DNA of 64,000 nt from Luidia sarsii (GCA_949987565.1 OX465110.1:8858018-8922017); one strand, 5' to 3'. Shown: positions 35,290-47,964, counted from the first letter of the stretch. Notes: generated by a model not told the origin, from the sequence alone. Translations and numbers: made by a program.

Positions 35290-38200
35290 CAGTGTATATA
35301 TATACCATTTATGAGACTAATTTATTAGCAGGTCATGGTTCACACCTACACAGCAACTGGTCCCCGTGCATATACCTATCGCCCGTGCAAGAGTGATTAA
35401 AAAAATCAACAGTTTTATTGCCCACTATATTGTGCCTTCGTGTAATTGGATTATGACACCCGATAGTGTGCTGATGGGAAGGCAAGAGTGTAATCAGAAG
35501 GAGACAGCGACCTATACGAATTAAGGTAAGCCTTTTTTCTTTCCGAATCTAATATTTTGGGCCGGAATAAAGTACATGTACCGTTGTTTCATCACTGTTG
35601 CTTCCCTTTAACCATTCCCTGCACGCGAAAATGAATCTATTATCAAAATAAAATGATGAATTCAGTATACACAACCTGAATATTATGAAACCCATATAAT
35701 ACATTAATTAAAATCACCTAAAACATTCAAGTGGTGGGTATCATATACCGGTACCCACGCTTAAGGATTTTCTTAATGTGATAAACATGGTATACTTTCC
35801 AATATAGGCCTATTTTATTCCCATAATTTCTGACATATCATCCTTCCACGTGATGTTCCATCGATTACTATATCTTGCATAAACGCTGCATCATGAGTAA
35901 GCTTCGTGATGAATTGACGACTTATTGGCACTGCATATTTGATTTCTTTTAAACGACATGTTTTCAGAGGGCACATAGATCGGAACTGTATATTATATAG
36001 TGTATACTCTCCGGGGGTATGAACATGTAGATTTACCGGGAAATAGTCGGGCGGGATTGTCTTGTTGCCAGCGTTACGGCGTTAGGAGATCTGCCCGTTT
36101 GAGACTGACGAGAAAAGGGGTTAGCGGACTGGTGCGAGACTGCGGTGTATTCATGACAGGAAAATGGGCAAGCGAGTCGATGGTGTGCCTTGAAGGGGTT
36201 GAGGACAGCCCGCATACATCTTGCTGCCAGACCCCCCCCCACGTCTTAATTTGCTCGAATTGTCTTCAAGTGTTACCACTGTTTACGGGGGTGTGGATTG
36301 GTTGGTGTGTGTGTATGGGGGGGGGGGTCCTTTCTCAGGAACGGACCTGCTCATTAACGGCACATCGCTTTCTCCTCAGACCACTTCGGAGTTCATGACC
36401 AGGCAAGCGCTCGTGTAGGCGGCCTGGTAGGGGGTGGGGGTGGGGGAGGAGGAGGAGGTGGCGAAGACGCGGCAGCGCGGCGGCCTGTCGGTGTTGTCTG
36501 TCAGGCCGCTGGTCGCTCGTCGCGCGAACCGTACACCGGCCCGGGTCTTGGGGCGAGGAGAGGCGAGCGATCCCGACACTATTTGGCTTGGGAAGAGCGC
36601 ACTCGTGCAGCTTTCCACCCCCCCGCGCTTCGTCCTCGTGGTCCCCGACGCATTATTCCCCCTGTATACTCGAGCTCGGGCAGACGATAGCCCCTCGCCC
36701 CGTGTATCGTTCGCGTAGTCCTTAATGAGGAGCTTCCTCACTTGTCAGCCAGGCAAAACTACAACGACACCGAGCGGTCGCCGATCCCAGAAAACCATTG
36801 AGACTTACTTGGCCGTCGCATCCAGAGCCGCTCAGTTCTCGGGCCCGCGGGCTAAACGTCTCGTGGAACGGAGGCGGGCCACCTTAGCCGGCTGCACCGG
36901 GAGCGGCGTGCGGCCGGTCGGCCCGCCGTCTCCCGACTCCTCTCCGCCCCGTTAAGCCCGTGCGAAGCCCGAGACCGCCGATATCTTCTCATTGCCCGGG
37001 ACAAGCCGGTAAAGAGCTCAGACGATCCCCCCCCTTAAAAAAAAAAAATCTCACCCCACCATCCAGCAACACCACACACACAGATCCATAATCAGCCCTT
37101 ACGAGGTGCCGAAGTCTGATCCGCACTCATTATGACTAATTTGAAAACATTGTTGGCTGGCAAGGTAATGGAAGCTGTCATATCGAAGGGAGTTTGTGCC
37201 GGGGGCGCAGGCAGCGTTCGGTTTCCCCTCCTCGTCCCGATACAGCAGCGCGCCGTGCCATCGCGCCGGCCGCACGGTGGCACTTCACACACGGAGAGGG
37301 GTGGGGAGGGGAGAGGAGGGCAGAGCTAGCGACACCCTGGGCTTGACCCCGGGCTGTGTGCGAGCCTTGGCAATTTCCTTTTTTGGGAAGCACCGAACAA
37401 ACAGGCGGGCACTGGCGGGGGCGTCTGGGGCCCATCAAGTTAGTGACCCTGTATCGGGGTTCAGAACTTGTCGTAACGACCCCCCCCCCTCTCTCTCTCT
37501 ATTCTTATACCAGCACCGCCAATGACACTGAACCCCGCCTTCTGTACAGCCCGGCTAATCGCTTCGGTCATCGGCCAAGACCAACCAGAACTATACAACC
37601 GGAGTAACATGCAGTGCCCCCACGAACGCTATTAAATAATATAGGTACTCACCTCCCCATTAAATCCAATACGCCACTTGACATCAGCCTCAATTTGGCG
37701 CATAATTGAAGCCGTACACACGATTAGTTCGGACTGCGAGCAATGCCAAACTCAGTTCGTTTTAACTCACCTCCGATGATGTATGAAGATGCAAGTAAAT
37801 GACCGCCGGGAAAGGCCGTTGAGAAAGGTCCTGCTCGGATTTGTGCTCGGATCGAACCGCCGGGCCCTCTAAATGTACGAGATTTGCTTTTAGTTAATGG
37901 TCATTTTAAGTTTTTGTAAAGGGTATGCATTCGAATAACAATTGCCGAACATTTTGTAATGCCTTCTGTCTTAGTACAGTATAGTCTACGATAATGTAAT
38001 GACCCAATTGAATGGAAAGGGCAATTGAAGGAAAATACTAGTGTATGGTTAGATGTTTTGATGCATGGCCTTGCTATTCTGGTGCGTAGGGTCTCCGCTC
38101 ACAACGCGTTGACAGGAGTTCAGATAAGGATGGATGGTCGCATCTCCCAACTACTTTTCGCTGGATGGACTGGCCGTGACAATGAACGCCTATAGCCTTC

Positions 38201-38530
38201 TACTCCAGTAGCCAAACCTCTCTCTATACTCTATCTCTTTTTATTAATAGATCCAATTCGGTCCGAGGCCTCAATTACTTTAACTGACAGGCGAGAGAGA
38301 GAAAGAGAGACAGCCGACATCTATCTTCATAAGTCAAGTCTGGCTATTTGTCTAAGTCAGTCATTTGAGAGGAAACATTTTTATTTCTGTCGTAAATTTA
38401 AGGAGGAGCAATCTAGCGTATCTGCCTTCTCCATCGAAGATTCCCATCGCAGGCTAGCACGCTTAATGCCAATTTTCCCCAAGCGTCACGTAAGCCATCG
38501 ATGTGACGTCCCGATTGTCCAAAATGGTCG
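35290..38530. other. intergenic DNA: AT-rich, then a GC-rich CpG patch
   Basis: 35290-36000 is AT-rich and unremarkable. About 36430-36960 is GC-rich and CpG-rich, with two consecutive open frames in the same phase separated by one TAG (36716-36718). 37020-38530 returns to mixed composition. No recognisable domain is encoded. The GC-rich patch could be a regulatory CpG-rich region or an unrecognised exon. Confidence 0.4.
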
Positions 38531-38544
38531 ACAGGCAGCACAAT

Positions 38545-38573
38545 AGAGAGAGAGAGAGAGAGAGAGAGAGAGC
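38545..38573. repeat. GA microsatellite
   Basis: Pure (GA)n of about 28 bases. Confidence 0.9.
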
Positions 38574-39539
38574 CATTTGAATTCATCCCCCCCCCCTGCC
38601 CTTCAGTCGTGAATTGGTTTAGGCAGCGGTGCTGAAGTTCAATTCTTTCGGTGGGAATCCCAGAAAGTTGTGCATCGGGGCAGTGCAGGCTCAGGATGGT
38701 CGACCCGTCACTGGCCCGCAATCCAGGCGAAAGCGATTCACGGGCAGCATTTATCGACGGGGGTAGGGGAGAGAGGGGAGGGCTGGTAATAGGGGAAGCC
38801 TTCACCTCCACTGCCATTACCCCCCGAAGATGGAGTCACTGATACCGGCTGGGGTGGTGTGCCGGGTGTGCGACCGCCATTATCTGAGCCGGAGATCGGA
38901 GCGCGCGGGCCCGGGAATGCGTTCGGGAGATTTTCGCCCGCACGCCTCGGAATGGAGAAGAGGAAGGGGAGGATGAGGGGGACCAAAACGAGACGAGAGA
39001 CAGAGGGGAAAAAAGCCCCGGGAGGCTTCAATTGTCCGCTCTGGTGATTTCAGGCAACACTCAAGGTTGAGTGTTAGTGATTGGGGAAAGTTGACGGGTG
39101 GTAAGTTGTATGCTGGTTGGATGTTGGGTGTTGCTATACTGCCCATGGTACCGCACAGCGCATACATCGCGGAGACAAACAATTCCTGCACTGTATGCGC
39201 AGTCGTATACAAGCCAGCGAAGTGGGCTAAAAATGTCAGATAATAAATGGGGAAACAATTCAAAACAAAGGGGCGTGCATGGCTGGATTTTTGTTCTATT
39301 ATTATTTGGTTTTATAATTAATTTTGTATTGTTTGTTCAGACACGTTCCGTGTGCCATGAAAACGGAACTGTGTTATTCAAGGTGAAGGGGAAGGTATTC
39401 CCGTTTGCACGTAATTTAAATATATAGGCTATATATGTATATATTAGGCCTACAGCCGCCAAAAGGTCAATAAAGCGAACGGTATACCCGAATCTTTAAT
39501 ATAAGGCCCCTACATAACATTTGTAAGATCGAAAAACAG

Positions 39540-39838
39540 AAGTGTTCATAGATTTACATGAAACTTATACAGTTTGAAGATGGTTATAAGATAGTAGAAA
39601 CCTCTCACTGAATATGTTTTCTAGCCAAAATTTATGTATTTTGGGAGAAATGAGTAAATAGTTTACGTCTCACCAAGATCTAAACTATTTTCCAGAACTG
39701 TACGGCGTTGAATGCTGCATTTTCGCGAAACAAATGCAGCGGTTTTCCCGATTTTCTCGAGACTCGGTTGGCGATTGAGCTGAAATTTTCACAGGTGTGC
39801 TATTTCATGCATATGTTGGATCAGACATCGTATGGATG
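39540..39838. repeat. possible edge of an interspersed repeat next to the gap
   Basis: AT-rich sequence just left of the N gap includes CAGTTTGAAGATGGTTATAA and GAGCTGAAATTTTCACAGG. It has the look of dispersed repeats I associate with marine invertebrate genomes, but this is memory-based and no second copy is seen in this window. Confidence 0.2.
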
Positions 39839-40038
39839 NNNNNNNNNNNNNNNNNNNNNNNNNNNNNNNNNNNNNNNNNNNNNNNNNNNNNNNNNNNNNN
39901 NNNNNNNNNNNNNNNNNNNNNNNNNNNNNNNNNNNNNNNNNNNNNNNNNNNNNNNNNNNNNNNNNNNNNNNNNNNNNNNNNNNNNNNNNNNNNNNNNNNN
40001 NNNNNNNNNNNNNNNNNNNNNNNNNNNNNNNNNNNNNN
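39839..40038. other. assembly gap (200 N)
   Basis: Exactly 200 undetermined bases. The left side is AT-rich unique-looking sequence and the right side starts directly in a GA array, so the assembly probably broke at a polypurine tract. The round length suggests a fixed-size placeholder; the real distance and missing content are unknown. Confidence 0.99.
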
Positions 40039-40165
40039 GAGAGGGTGGAGAGAGGGAGAGAGAGAGAGAGAGGGGGGGGGAGGTGGAGAAGAGGTGGGTA
40101 GATGGAGAGAGCGAGGTGGAGAGAGGAGAGATAGAAAGAGAGGTGGAGAGAGAGGGGGTTGAAAG
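40039..40165. repeat. GA polypurine tract at gap edge
   Basis: GAGAGAGG, GGGGGGGG and GGTGGAGAGAG units, purine on the + strand. The tract may extend into the gap. Confidence 0.9.
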
Positions 40166-40169
40166 AGAT

Positions 40170-40560
40170 CCCGCTCGCTGAATGGACAGAAGAAGCTATT
40201 TTCAAAAGATGGATCTGACGCGATGGTTGGAGACGAAATGAATTACGCTGCTCTGATGAGGCCGGGGTTCGTTCGTACCGTTGATCTTGGCACCAACATA
40301 CCCCTGCAGTTCTTTGTGAGGACTTGCCAAGTCTGTGTGGTCACTGCCAACGTTGGGCATTCCTCAAGACAAATATGGTCGAATTGTAACCAGTGATGAA
40401 AAGTGTTCATGCAGATTCGAAGCAACACCTTGCTGAGTTTTGAGTGTATGGGTGATAGTATGCTGACCGCATGTGCTGGGACCGATTGTAATATTGGGGC
40501 ATGCACAGACACCATGGAAAGAGTCATTTCCTGTACATGGGTCTACATTCCACATTTAGC
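40170..40560. other. non-repetitive segment with overlapping open frames, unrecognised
   Basis: One forward frame is open for at least 72 codons (40181-40393, TGA at 40394) and contains QVCVVTANVGH. Reverse frames over 40243-40555 are also open. The composition is balanced and not repeat-derived. I recognise no family; it could be a remnant of a mobile element or chance. Confidence 0.2.
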
Positions 40561-40569
40561 ATGCCTCAG

Positions 40570-42025
40570 ATTTTAGAGGAGAGACATAACGGCTGTCCCA
40601 AAGTAAAATAAAAAAAGGTTGTACCGAAGAGTACCGCCCGGGATGCGACGACGTGATTTGTTGGGGCTGGCCGTCCGTCTCCACGCGTACAGCTCGCACG
40701 CATGCATGCATGCATGCACGCCCCAAACACGGCCAAACAAAACAGCGGAGGTGGCAAAACAAAAGCGAGTTCCTCCGGTAATCAACCGGCCACGTTGATG
40801 TCATCAACGGGGAAGCAACGGACTTAATTTCAGGGCCACCGTTTGCACCCGCACTCCTCCCTTCGGGCGCTATTCATACTTGTCAAATTTTAGGAAATTA
40901 CTAATGGTGGCAACTGTCGACAACTCCCAGCTGTTGGAGGGATTCCTGCGAGGATGTGCGTTTTATATAAAGAACACCAACTGATCCAGAACTTACGGAC
41001 CCGGTATATGAGGTTACTTATTAGGGGGGGGGGGGTCTTGTCTTTCTTGACGAGCAATTTAGCCAGCGGGCAGTGCATGGTGTGGAAGGTTGAAACGAGG
41101 CCACTCACTATACGCGATCCTAGCACCAAGTCCAAGGTGGAAAAGGAACACTCCTCTGTCTTATGTAGTTCTCTGCGACGGGGACATGGGGCGTTTAGCC
41201 CGGGGCGACGTGCAACCGTGTGGCTGCCTTATTCTTAGCCCTACACCTGTCGGCGTAGGTAACCCCACCTATTGTTCCGATGATAGCCACGGCTCACCCG
41301 GGGGAGCCCGGGCCAGCCGAGGTGTTGAAACGACCGGACGAGGGCGAGCCAGGCGGCGGGCCTGCTGGGCACGGGGACGGCGGGGCCCTTAGCCGGCCGG
41401 TCGACCGCCCCCTCTCCCCTCCCCCTACCCCCTACCCCCTACCCTCGGTCCCCAGTGCATCGCGTGCACGGGCCGGTGGACGGGGAGGGCATCCACAACC
41501 CGTAGTCCATTTTTATCTCCAACTCCCCAGCGATGCATGGACACCGTTAAATCATCGCTCAAGTAAAGCAACATTCGGAGGGCGGTAATGGGTAAAACAT
41601 GAAACCGGTCGTGGTGAAAACGTGACCCATAACGTGAAAACCTCCCGGAAAAGAGGAACACAATTTATCACGCTTCTCTGTAACATTATTAGACACAACA
41701 AATAACCACATGAAAACCACATAATGAAAACTATAAGAAGAACGTCTACCGGTTCCATTGCAGTAAAAAAAACACCTCTGTTCCTCGGATGGTGATCCAT
41801 AAAAACCTAATAATAAAAACAACATGTGGAAATTGTGCCTGACCAAGTTTAGGCATGGAAATTGCAAGTCAAGCGGTGCTAGTTGGCCAGAGCTACTGTT
41901 TGGCTTGCGGCATCGTGTTACATTGAGGTGGCTTCGATCCGTAGAGTTGGAGACGATTCAGGCGATGAGGTTGCTGGCAAGATGTGGGCTACGGAGACGG
42001 GCTGGCGGTGGGCACATGTTGCTGG
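40570..42025. other. intergenic DNA, nothing recognised
   Basis: It includes a GCATGC-rich palindromic stretch (about 40700), a poly-G run near 41026, a GC-rich zone (41290-41400) and a short CCCCTA repeat (41418-41446). No supported gene. Confidence 0.5.
41418..41446. repeat. short CCCCTA hexamer repeat
   Basis: About three and a half CCCCTA units. The complementary strand is TAGGGG-like and G-rich. It is too short and internal to be a telomere. Confidence 0.6.
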
Positions 42026-42029
42026 TTCG

Positions 42030-42360
42030 CATCTTATAGATGGTTGGTTTTAAATAGCTGAAATATAACTATAGTTCTAAAGTTGAGATGCCTCTTTAGG
42101 CACTAGTTGATAGCTCCATAGCTGAAATGCACGAACTATCCTTAATGGATGTACTCGCCAGATGGATGTATAGGATGTAAGTCCCGCAGCTATACATGTG
42201 ATGGTTCATAGTTGATATCATTTTTGTTCAATAGCTGGGATAGTTTTGATATAGATTGGATGCTTCTATAGCTAAAATGGATTCATAGTTAATATCTGTT
42301 CAATAGGTCGGATTTGTTTAATATAGTTTTATAGCGAAGATTGGTTCATATAGGCTCGTT
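42030..42360. repeat. degenerate tandem repeat (ATAGCTGAAATGG..TTCATAG)
   Basis: ATAGCTGAAAT or close variants recur near 42055, 42117, 42231, 42270 and 42331, often followed by TTCATAGTTGATAT-like sequence. The spacing is irregular and the copies are diverged, which suggests an old tandem array. Confidence 0.4.
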
Positions 42361-43436
42361 AAGAATGTATATACCAGATATTTGCAAGTAGATGTATTAA
42401 CTATTAAGGGATTATTATTGGGATGGGCCTATTGGCCTAACTAATACTAATAGACAGTTGAAATGGTTATAAACCAGATATGTAGCTAATAACTGTGGGT
42501 TTGTAGTTGGATGAGTTACTGCATCGGGACCCACTGGAGATGGCTCTAGTTGACACGACTCCCCGGCATGACAGCTTTCCGATCCTTCGCTCTCCGTCGG
42601 TATTTGCGATTCATTTCACGGTGTGGCACGGCCCACTTTACTGTTTGTCCCCAGTTGACGAGTCAACTTCGTGGAGGACAGGGGGAGGGGAGGAGGAGGA
42701 GGAGGGGGGGGGGGATGGAGAGGTTGGCGGGGGGGGGGGGGGGAGTCGACCGACGGGTTTCGGTAATCTTGCACCGGCCCCGTGATCTGCAACCTTCGCC
42801 TACCCACTTCCAGAACAGAATGTTAAACAACACCAAAAAAAAAAAAAATTGAGGGAAAAAAATCGATCGGGGAATTGCCGGAAAGAGCGCAAAGAACGGT
42901 TAGTCCGTAGAAGCGCCGGCCGAGGCCCCGAATCACGGAGCTGGCGCACGTCTATGACCGCTTTAGAAAGTGCGAGGGACCCTTGTCAGATGGTCCGGTC
43001 AACCATTCCCTCCCATCCTCCTCCTCCTCCTCCTCCTCCTCCTTCCCCCGTCTCCCGCCATCGCCATCACTCGGCCATCGAGCACACCACAACTCCCGTT
43101 AATACTCGACCAGTGGGCCGAGACCGTTTGTTCATCTCGAGAATGTAGAAGGCACTAACACCGCCACCCCTTCCTCCCCCTCCCTTCCTCCCCCCTCCCT
43201 TCCACCCCACTTCCTCGTTCCAGGAAAGACAAAAAAATATATAAGAGGAAAATGGGGAGAAGAAGAAAGAAAGACAAAAAAATCCGGAGGGCACTAACCG
43301 AGGTTTTGGTCTCTTGTGAATTGTCTGATTGTCTTTTTTTGGGTGTCCTGGCCGGCACGGATGGAGTGAATTGTCCGGGTCGCTCTTCTTAAATGTCACT
43401 TCATTATTCATGGTGCTCTTTTTGGTCGCTCTTGGG

Positions 43437-43507
43437 TTTTTTTTCCCTCTCCCTCCTTCCCTCTCTCCCTCCCCCCTTTCTCTCTCTATCTCTCTCTCCC
43501 CCCTCTC
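43437..43507. repeat. CT-rich tract
   Basis: TTTTCCCTCTCCCTCC passing into CTCTCTATCTCTCTC. Confidence 0.75.
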
Positions 43508-43681
43508 AGTCAGAATTGGCTCGTGTTTGTGCAATATTTGTATGTCCAACGTCAATATTGGGACTAGGTATGCCGGTTCTATGCCGCCCACTCCACAACC
43601 CAGCCACCCACCCTCCACCGTCCCGTGACCAATTCCTTGCCGTAGGTTGGGTCGGTCGCGTTAGCCGTATACCGTTTTCGG

Positions 43682-43708
43682 GTGTGTGTGTGTGTGTGTG
43701 TGTGTGTT
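43682..43708. repeat. (GT)n microsatellite
   Basis: About 13 GT units, a potential Z-DNA-forming alternating purine-pyrimidine tract. Confidence 0.9.
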
Positions 43709-45694
43709 TTCCCCCTTTCTCCAACGAACAAAATGACGATTCCCTCGTCTCAGCCTCACTCAATGGCAAGACTGGCATGTGACCATTGTTCGCGATTGAT
43801 TAGGACAGCCCTTCCAACCTTCCCGTCCTCCACTTTCCATTTGAGTTCATGTCCAGTGGAGGGTTTCATGAAAAGACTCGTAATACTCGCTCTCCAGCAT
43901 TTGGTGGGATTCGAGATTTGATTCAGCACCGAGGCATGGAGCTAGGGAACATAAAGCAAGGAACAAAGGTAGACCGCTGGGCGATGTTGAGCCTATATCC
44001 AGTCCCCAGTTATCAGCTCAATATCACTTCATATCAACTGGTAATATGGTCAATAATCATATCAATGTTGGCATTGTGTTGGCCAAAATCAATCACGACA
44101 TTTCTGATAAAACAAGACCGGCATTTCTTTGGGCGGAACGTCTTCGTCTCACACTGTGCGTACATAAAGGTAAGGGCAAAGCCATTTCGCTATTGGGAAG
44201 ATTTGAGAACAGAAAGACCAACAAAGAGGAGATGACTTCATCTCAGCTTCTCAACGATTTATGTGTTTTTTTTCATTTTCAGTTTCTGTTTTACTGCCAC
44301 TGCCATGATATACGGGTAATCAATGGATAACGCGTGGAGATCCTTCAATGTCACAGCAGGACAAAGTAATGAAAGACGTGTTCATGTGCTCACGTCCAGT
44401 CCATTGCTGGCGAATTCGAGAACGAATCACGAAGCCATCCGAGTGGTTTGGGAGCGATGGGTTCCGATAAGTTCTTCTCCGCCTACCGCAGCTTGGGCCA
44501 AGAGGTTTGCGATCTTCCGATCAGATATACCTCGGTATAGACATGACCGTTATACCAGGGCCGCCGACCGTGACGCGACACCCCTTTTTCGACCGATCCC
44601 CGCGAGACCGGGACGGTGGCTACCGACTGTCCCCGCCCGCTGACTTTAATGCATTGTTCTACCCACTGTTGACATTTGTCATTCTCTTATTGTCTCTTCC
44701 CACGGAATAATTCAATTAATGAAATCGTAAGAAGGGCGAATGGTTTAAAGCCCCAACTCCGCGCTGCCCCGCGCTACGTATTCCATCTGCCGGTCGTCTT
44801 TGCTTCAAGTCACAGTCTTATTTTGTTTAGTGGGGGAGGTGGGAGGGTGATTGGGTAGGAAGAGCGGTCGATTCCCCTCTGCCTCGTAATTTAGGGGGGC
44901 AAGGTGTGATTAGAAACGGCTAGACGTGAGGAAGGGGGAGGGGTGCACAGTCGAGGGGAGGGGGAGAAGCAGAAGGGAAGAGAGAGGATAGGGGGTTATA
45001 AACGTGTTTTTGTAATTACACGACTCAACGCCAGCACACCTCCGGTACCCTTCCCGCTCGCTCCCCCGAGTCAGTCAATAATATTAGTAGATAACCAGGC
45101 AGCGAAGACCACGTACCTGAAGAAGGGAGGGGGGGGGGTATGCAGGGGTCTGGTTTAGAGATCTTGTCATTCCTGTGTGTGGCGGGGGGTAGGGGTGGGA
45201 GACGGCGAGTTAACGCGGTGAGAGACAAGGGTGAACCGACAGAAAGCTAATTGATGGCAGCCTGACCGGACGAGCGGTCGCTGAAACAAACTGGCGGGGG
45301 GGGGGGGGGGTATGGGAGATGGAAGGGGAGGAGGGCGGTGTCCGGAAAAACTTACGGGGTCCGAGTTGCTGCACCGGTGGCGGTGGATTCTAACATTCTA
45401 AGCGGTGAGGACACGAAGTTGCAGTCAAACTTTAAGACGATGTAGACTTGTCTGGGACGACTGCAAGGGGAAAGGCTAAAAGTCGAATGATAATTTCTGG
45501 TCAGAAATGTTCGGACTTTTTATTGATTTTGTCCAACGCAATCCAACATGTTTGCAGACCTGTGATATAGGCACCAGAAACCATTGAAGACAGTTAAACG
45601 ATGGGGGATGAGCTCGATGGCTACTGGCTGGACTGCGGATTGATTCACCAGTACAGGTGTGGCGCACTTGGATCATATAGTGGCCTGGTGGGGA

Positions 45695-46600
45695 ATTGAG
45701 ATAATGCTGAGGAAGAGGGGGTGAGGAGGAAGAGGATGACATAGAGGAGGGGAGGGTGGGGATGATGATGATGAGGATGGGGAGGAGGAGCATGGGGAGA
45801 AGGTGAGGATGAGGTGGAGGATGGGGAGAAGGAGGAGGAGGAGGAGGAGGAGGAGGGTGAGGATGAGGAGGAGGAGGATGGGGAGGAGGGTGAGGATGAG
45901 GAGGAGGGTGAGGATGAGGAGGGTGAGGATGAGGAGGAGGAGGATGGGGAGGAGGGTGAGGATGAGGAGGAGGGTGAGGATGAGGAGGAGGGTGAGGATG
46001 AGGAGGAGGAGGATGGGAGGAGGGTGAGGATGAGGAGGGTGAGGATGAGGAGGATGGGGATGGGGAGGAGGAGGAGGATGGGAGGAGGGTGAGGATGAGG
46101 AGGTGGAGGAGGGTGAGGATGAGGAGGAGGGTGAGGATGAGGAGGTGGAGGAGGGTGAGGATGGGGAGGAGGGGGAGGATGAGGAGGAGGATGAGGAGGG
46201 TGAGGGTGAGGAGGGTGAGGATGAGGAGGGTGAGGAAGAGGAGGGTAAGGATGGGGAGGTGGAGGAGGGTGAGGAGGAGGAGGGGATTGGGAGGAGGAGG
46301 ATGGGGAGGATGGGGAGGATGAAGAGGAGAAGGATGAGGAGGTGGTTGAGGATGAGGATGAAGAGGGTTGGGAGGGCTAGGAGCAGTTGCAGTTGTGGCA
46401 CACTTGTGTCCTGCAGTTGACTGAGAAAAAATTATGGTGGGGTGAGGAGGCTGAGTATGATGAGGATGAGGGGGAGGGGGATGATGAGGAGGGTGGGATG
46501 GGGAGGATGAGGAGAACGAGGAAGACAGGTATGACAGGGTGGACGGAGAGGATGAGGAGGAGGATGGCGATGATGACGATGACAATGATACCTCGAAGAT
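45695..46600. repeat. GAGGAT/GAGGAG/GAGGGT array (about 900 bp)
   Basis: The + strand is almost wholly purine plus T, built from GAGGAT, GAGGAG and GGTGAG hexamers in varying order. Frames read as Glu/Asp/Gly or Arg/Met on the + strand and Pro/Ser/His/Leu on the - strand, including a 398-codon reverse frame (45476-46672) that lacks a convincing start and has the composition expected from the repeat. Confidence 0.9.
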
Positions 46601-46683
46601 GTCCGTATTATTATTATTGTATGCATCCTTGCTATATATATCCGTGCACCCTCCCCCAGAAAGCAAGAACACACAAGACTCGG

Positions 46684-46839
46684 ATCTCTCTCTCTCTCCC
46701 TCTCTCTATCCCTCTCTCTCTCCCTTCCTCTCCCCCCTCTCTCTCCCTCCCTTCTCTCTCCCCTCCCACTCCCTCTCTCTCTCTCCCTCCCCCTCTCTCA
46801 CTCTCTACTCTCTCTCATCTCTCTCTCTCTCTCTCTCTC

Positions 46840-46891
<52 letters not shown>

Positions 46892-46902
46892 TCTCTCTCC
46901 CC
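46684..46902. repeat. CT microsatellite array
   Basis: CTCTCTCTCC, CCCTCTCTCTC and ATCTCTCTCTC units, pyrimidine on the + strand. It lies 80 bases after a purine array of opposite strand sense. Confidence 0.95.
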
Positions 46903-47964
46903 ACTTGGACTTTTCCAATTGCGTCGATAATTGGTGTCGCAAGCAAAATCGGTACGAGAGATCACCCAACAAACGCAAAATCGAAATCGAAAACGGTTAG
47001 CAATGTTTACCGAAAAAGAAGGATAGGGTGCGAGACTGCGCACGATCGGCCGGGAATACCGCCGATCTATTCTCGTCTCGTCCTCCCCACTTCTCGTCCT
47101 TCTTCCGAGAAGTGGGGGATTTTAGATAGCTCTAGAATGTTGCGATTGGCCGAGAAATAGGCAGGAAATAGTTTGATTAAGGTGCGTGGAAGGCCTGAAA
47201 ACCTGTAGTTCCCAGCGTCCGCCATGTTTCTCTTCTTCTGTGTTCGCATGTGCTTTTACTTTCTGCACTTGAGTGTGTTTTCTTCTCAGTTTTGATCCGG
47301 GGGTGGGGGAGGGGAGGCAATCAAAATTGTCCTTGCCCTATTGGCAAGATTCTGACAGTGTCGATCGACACCAGTGGATCCTGGAGTGACACCTGTGCGG
47401 TGTTGTGCAGCGCGAATCCAGCAGGTTTGGAATCGACTCTCCGTTTGGATTGGTGGAAGTCCCACCGAGTTAGTGCCTGTCCAATAGCGTCACGTGTATT
47501 GCAGTGACTCTTCGCTGCGTTTACCGAGTCCTAGGATGTCTAATTGACGGATCGGTTGTCATAAGCAGGAGTTTTTCAAAAATTGTCTTGGAATTGGGGG
47601 GGGGGTGTTTTGAAGAACACTTGGACCGACATTGGTAAAACAAATATCAACTGGGACCAACACTAGGCCCCCTATAGGTCAATCAAACTCCAAATGTTGG
47701 ATTGAGTTGGTCAAAAACCGACCCCAATATGTCCTATCATCTCTGGCATGCAAATTATTTTGTCTTTTGACGGTGGACGGTCCAGAATGTGCTCCAGTGC
47801 AAGAGATAGTGCGCTACCTATGGCTAAGATGAAATCGATTAAGTCTGCAGGTGGGAATGAGATGCAACGAAACATGCTTTCTGTTGCCTGCATGAAGGAA
47901 TGTATGAAGGGGTGTTGGGCAAAGGGGCGCATGAGGAGTCTGTTCAGTTTCTCTGTCCACTATA

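Larger units (their letters stand above)
42370..45690. other. intergenic DNA with microsatellites, no gene recognised
   Basis: It contains GGAGG/poly-G (42690-42745), a CTC trinucleotide tract (43018-43043), a CT tract (43437-43507), a GT tract (43682-43708) and several poly-G runs (45130, 45296). No open frame resembles a known protein. Confidence 0.5.

Noticed and set aside
36725..36955. 76-codon Arg/Pro-rich ATG frame as a gene
   Set aside because: Weak ATG context, GC-rich composition that favours chance frames, and no motif. Kept only as a CpG-rich observation.
40700..40718. GCATGC tandem palindrome
   Set aside because: A short self-complementary microsatellite; nothing around it suggests function.
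41418..41446. Telomere-like CCCCTA repeats
   Set aside because: Only about three units, internal, and not the animal TTAGGG/CCCTAA unit.
45476..46672. 398-codon reverse frame rich in Pro/Ser/Leu/His
   Set aside because: Almost entirely repeat-derived. The short non-repeat ends carry no motif and the start is not a convincing ATG context.
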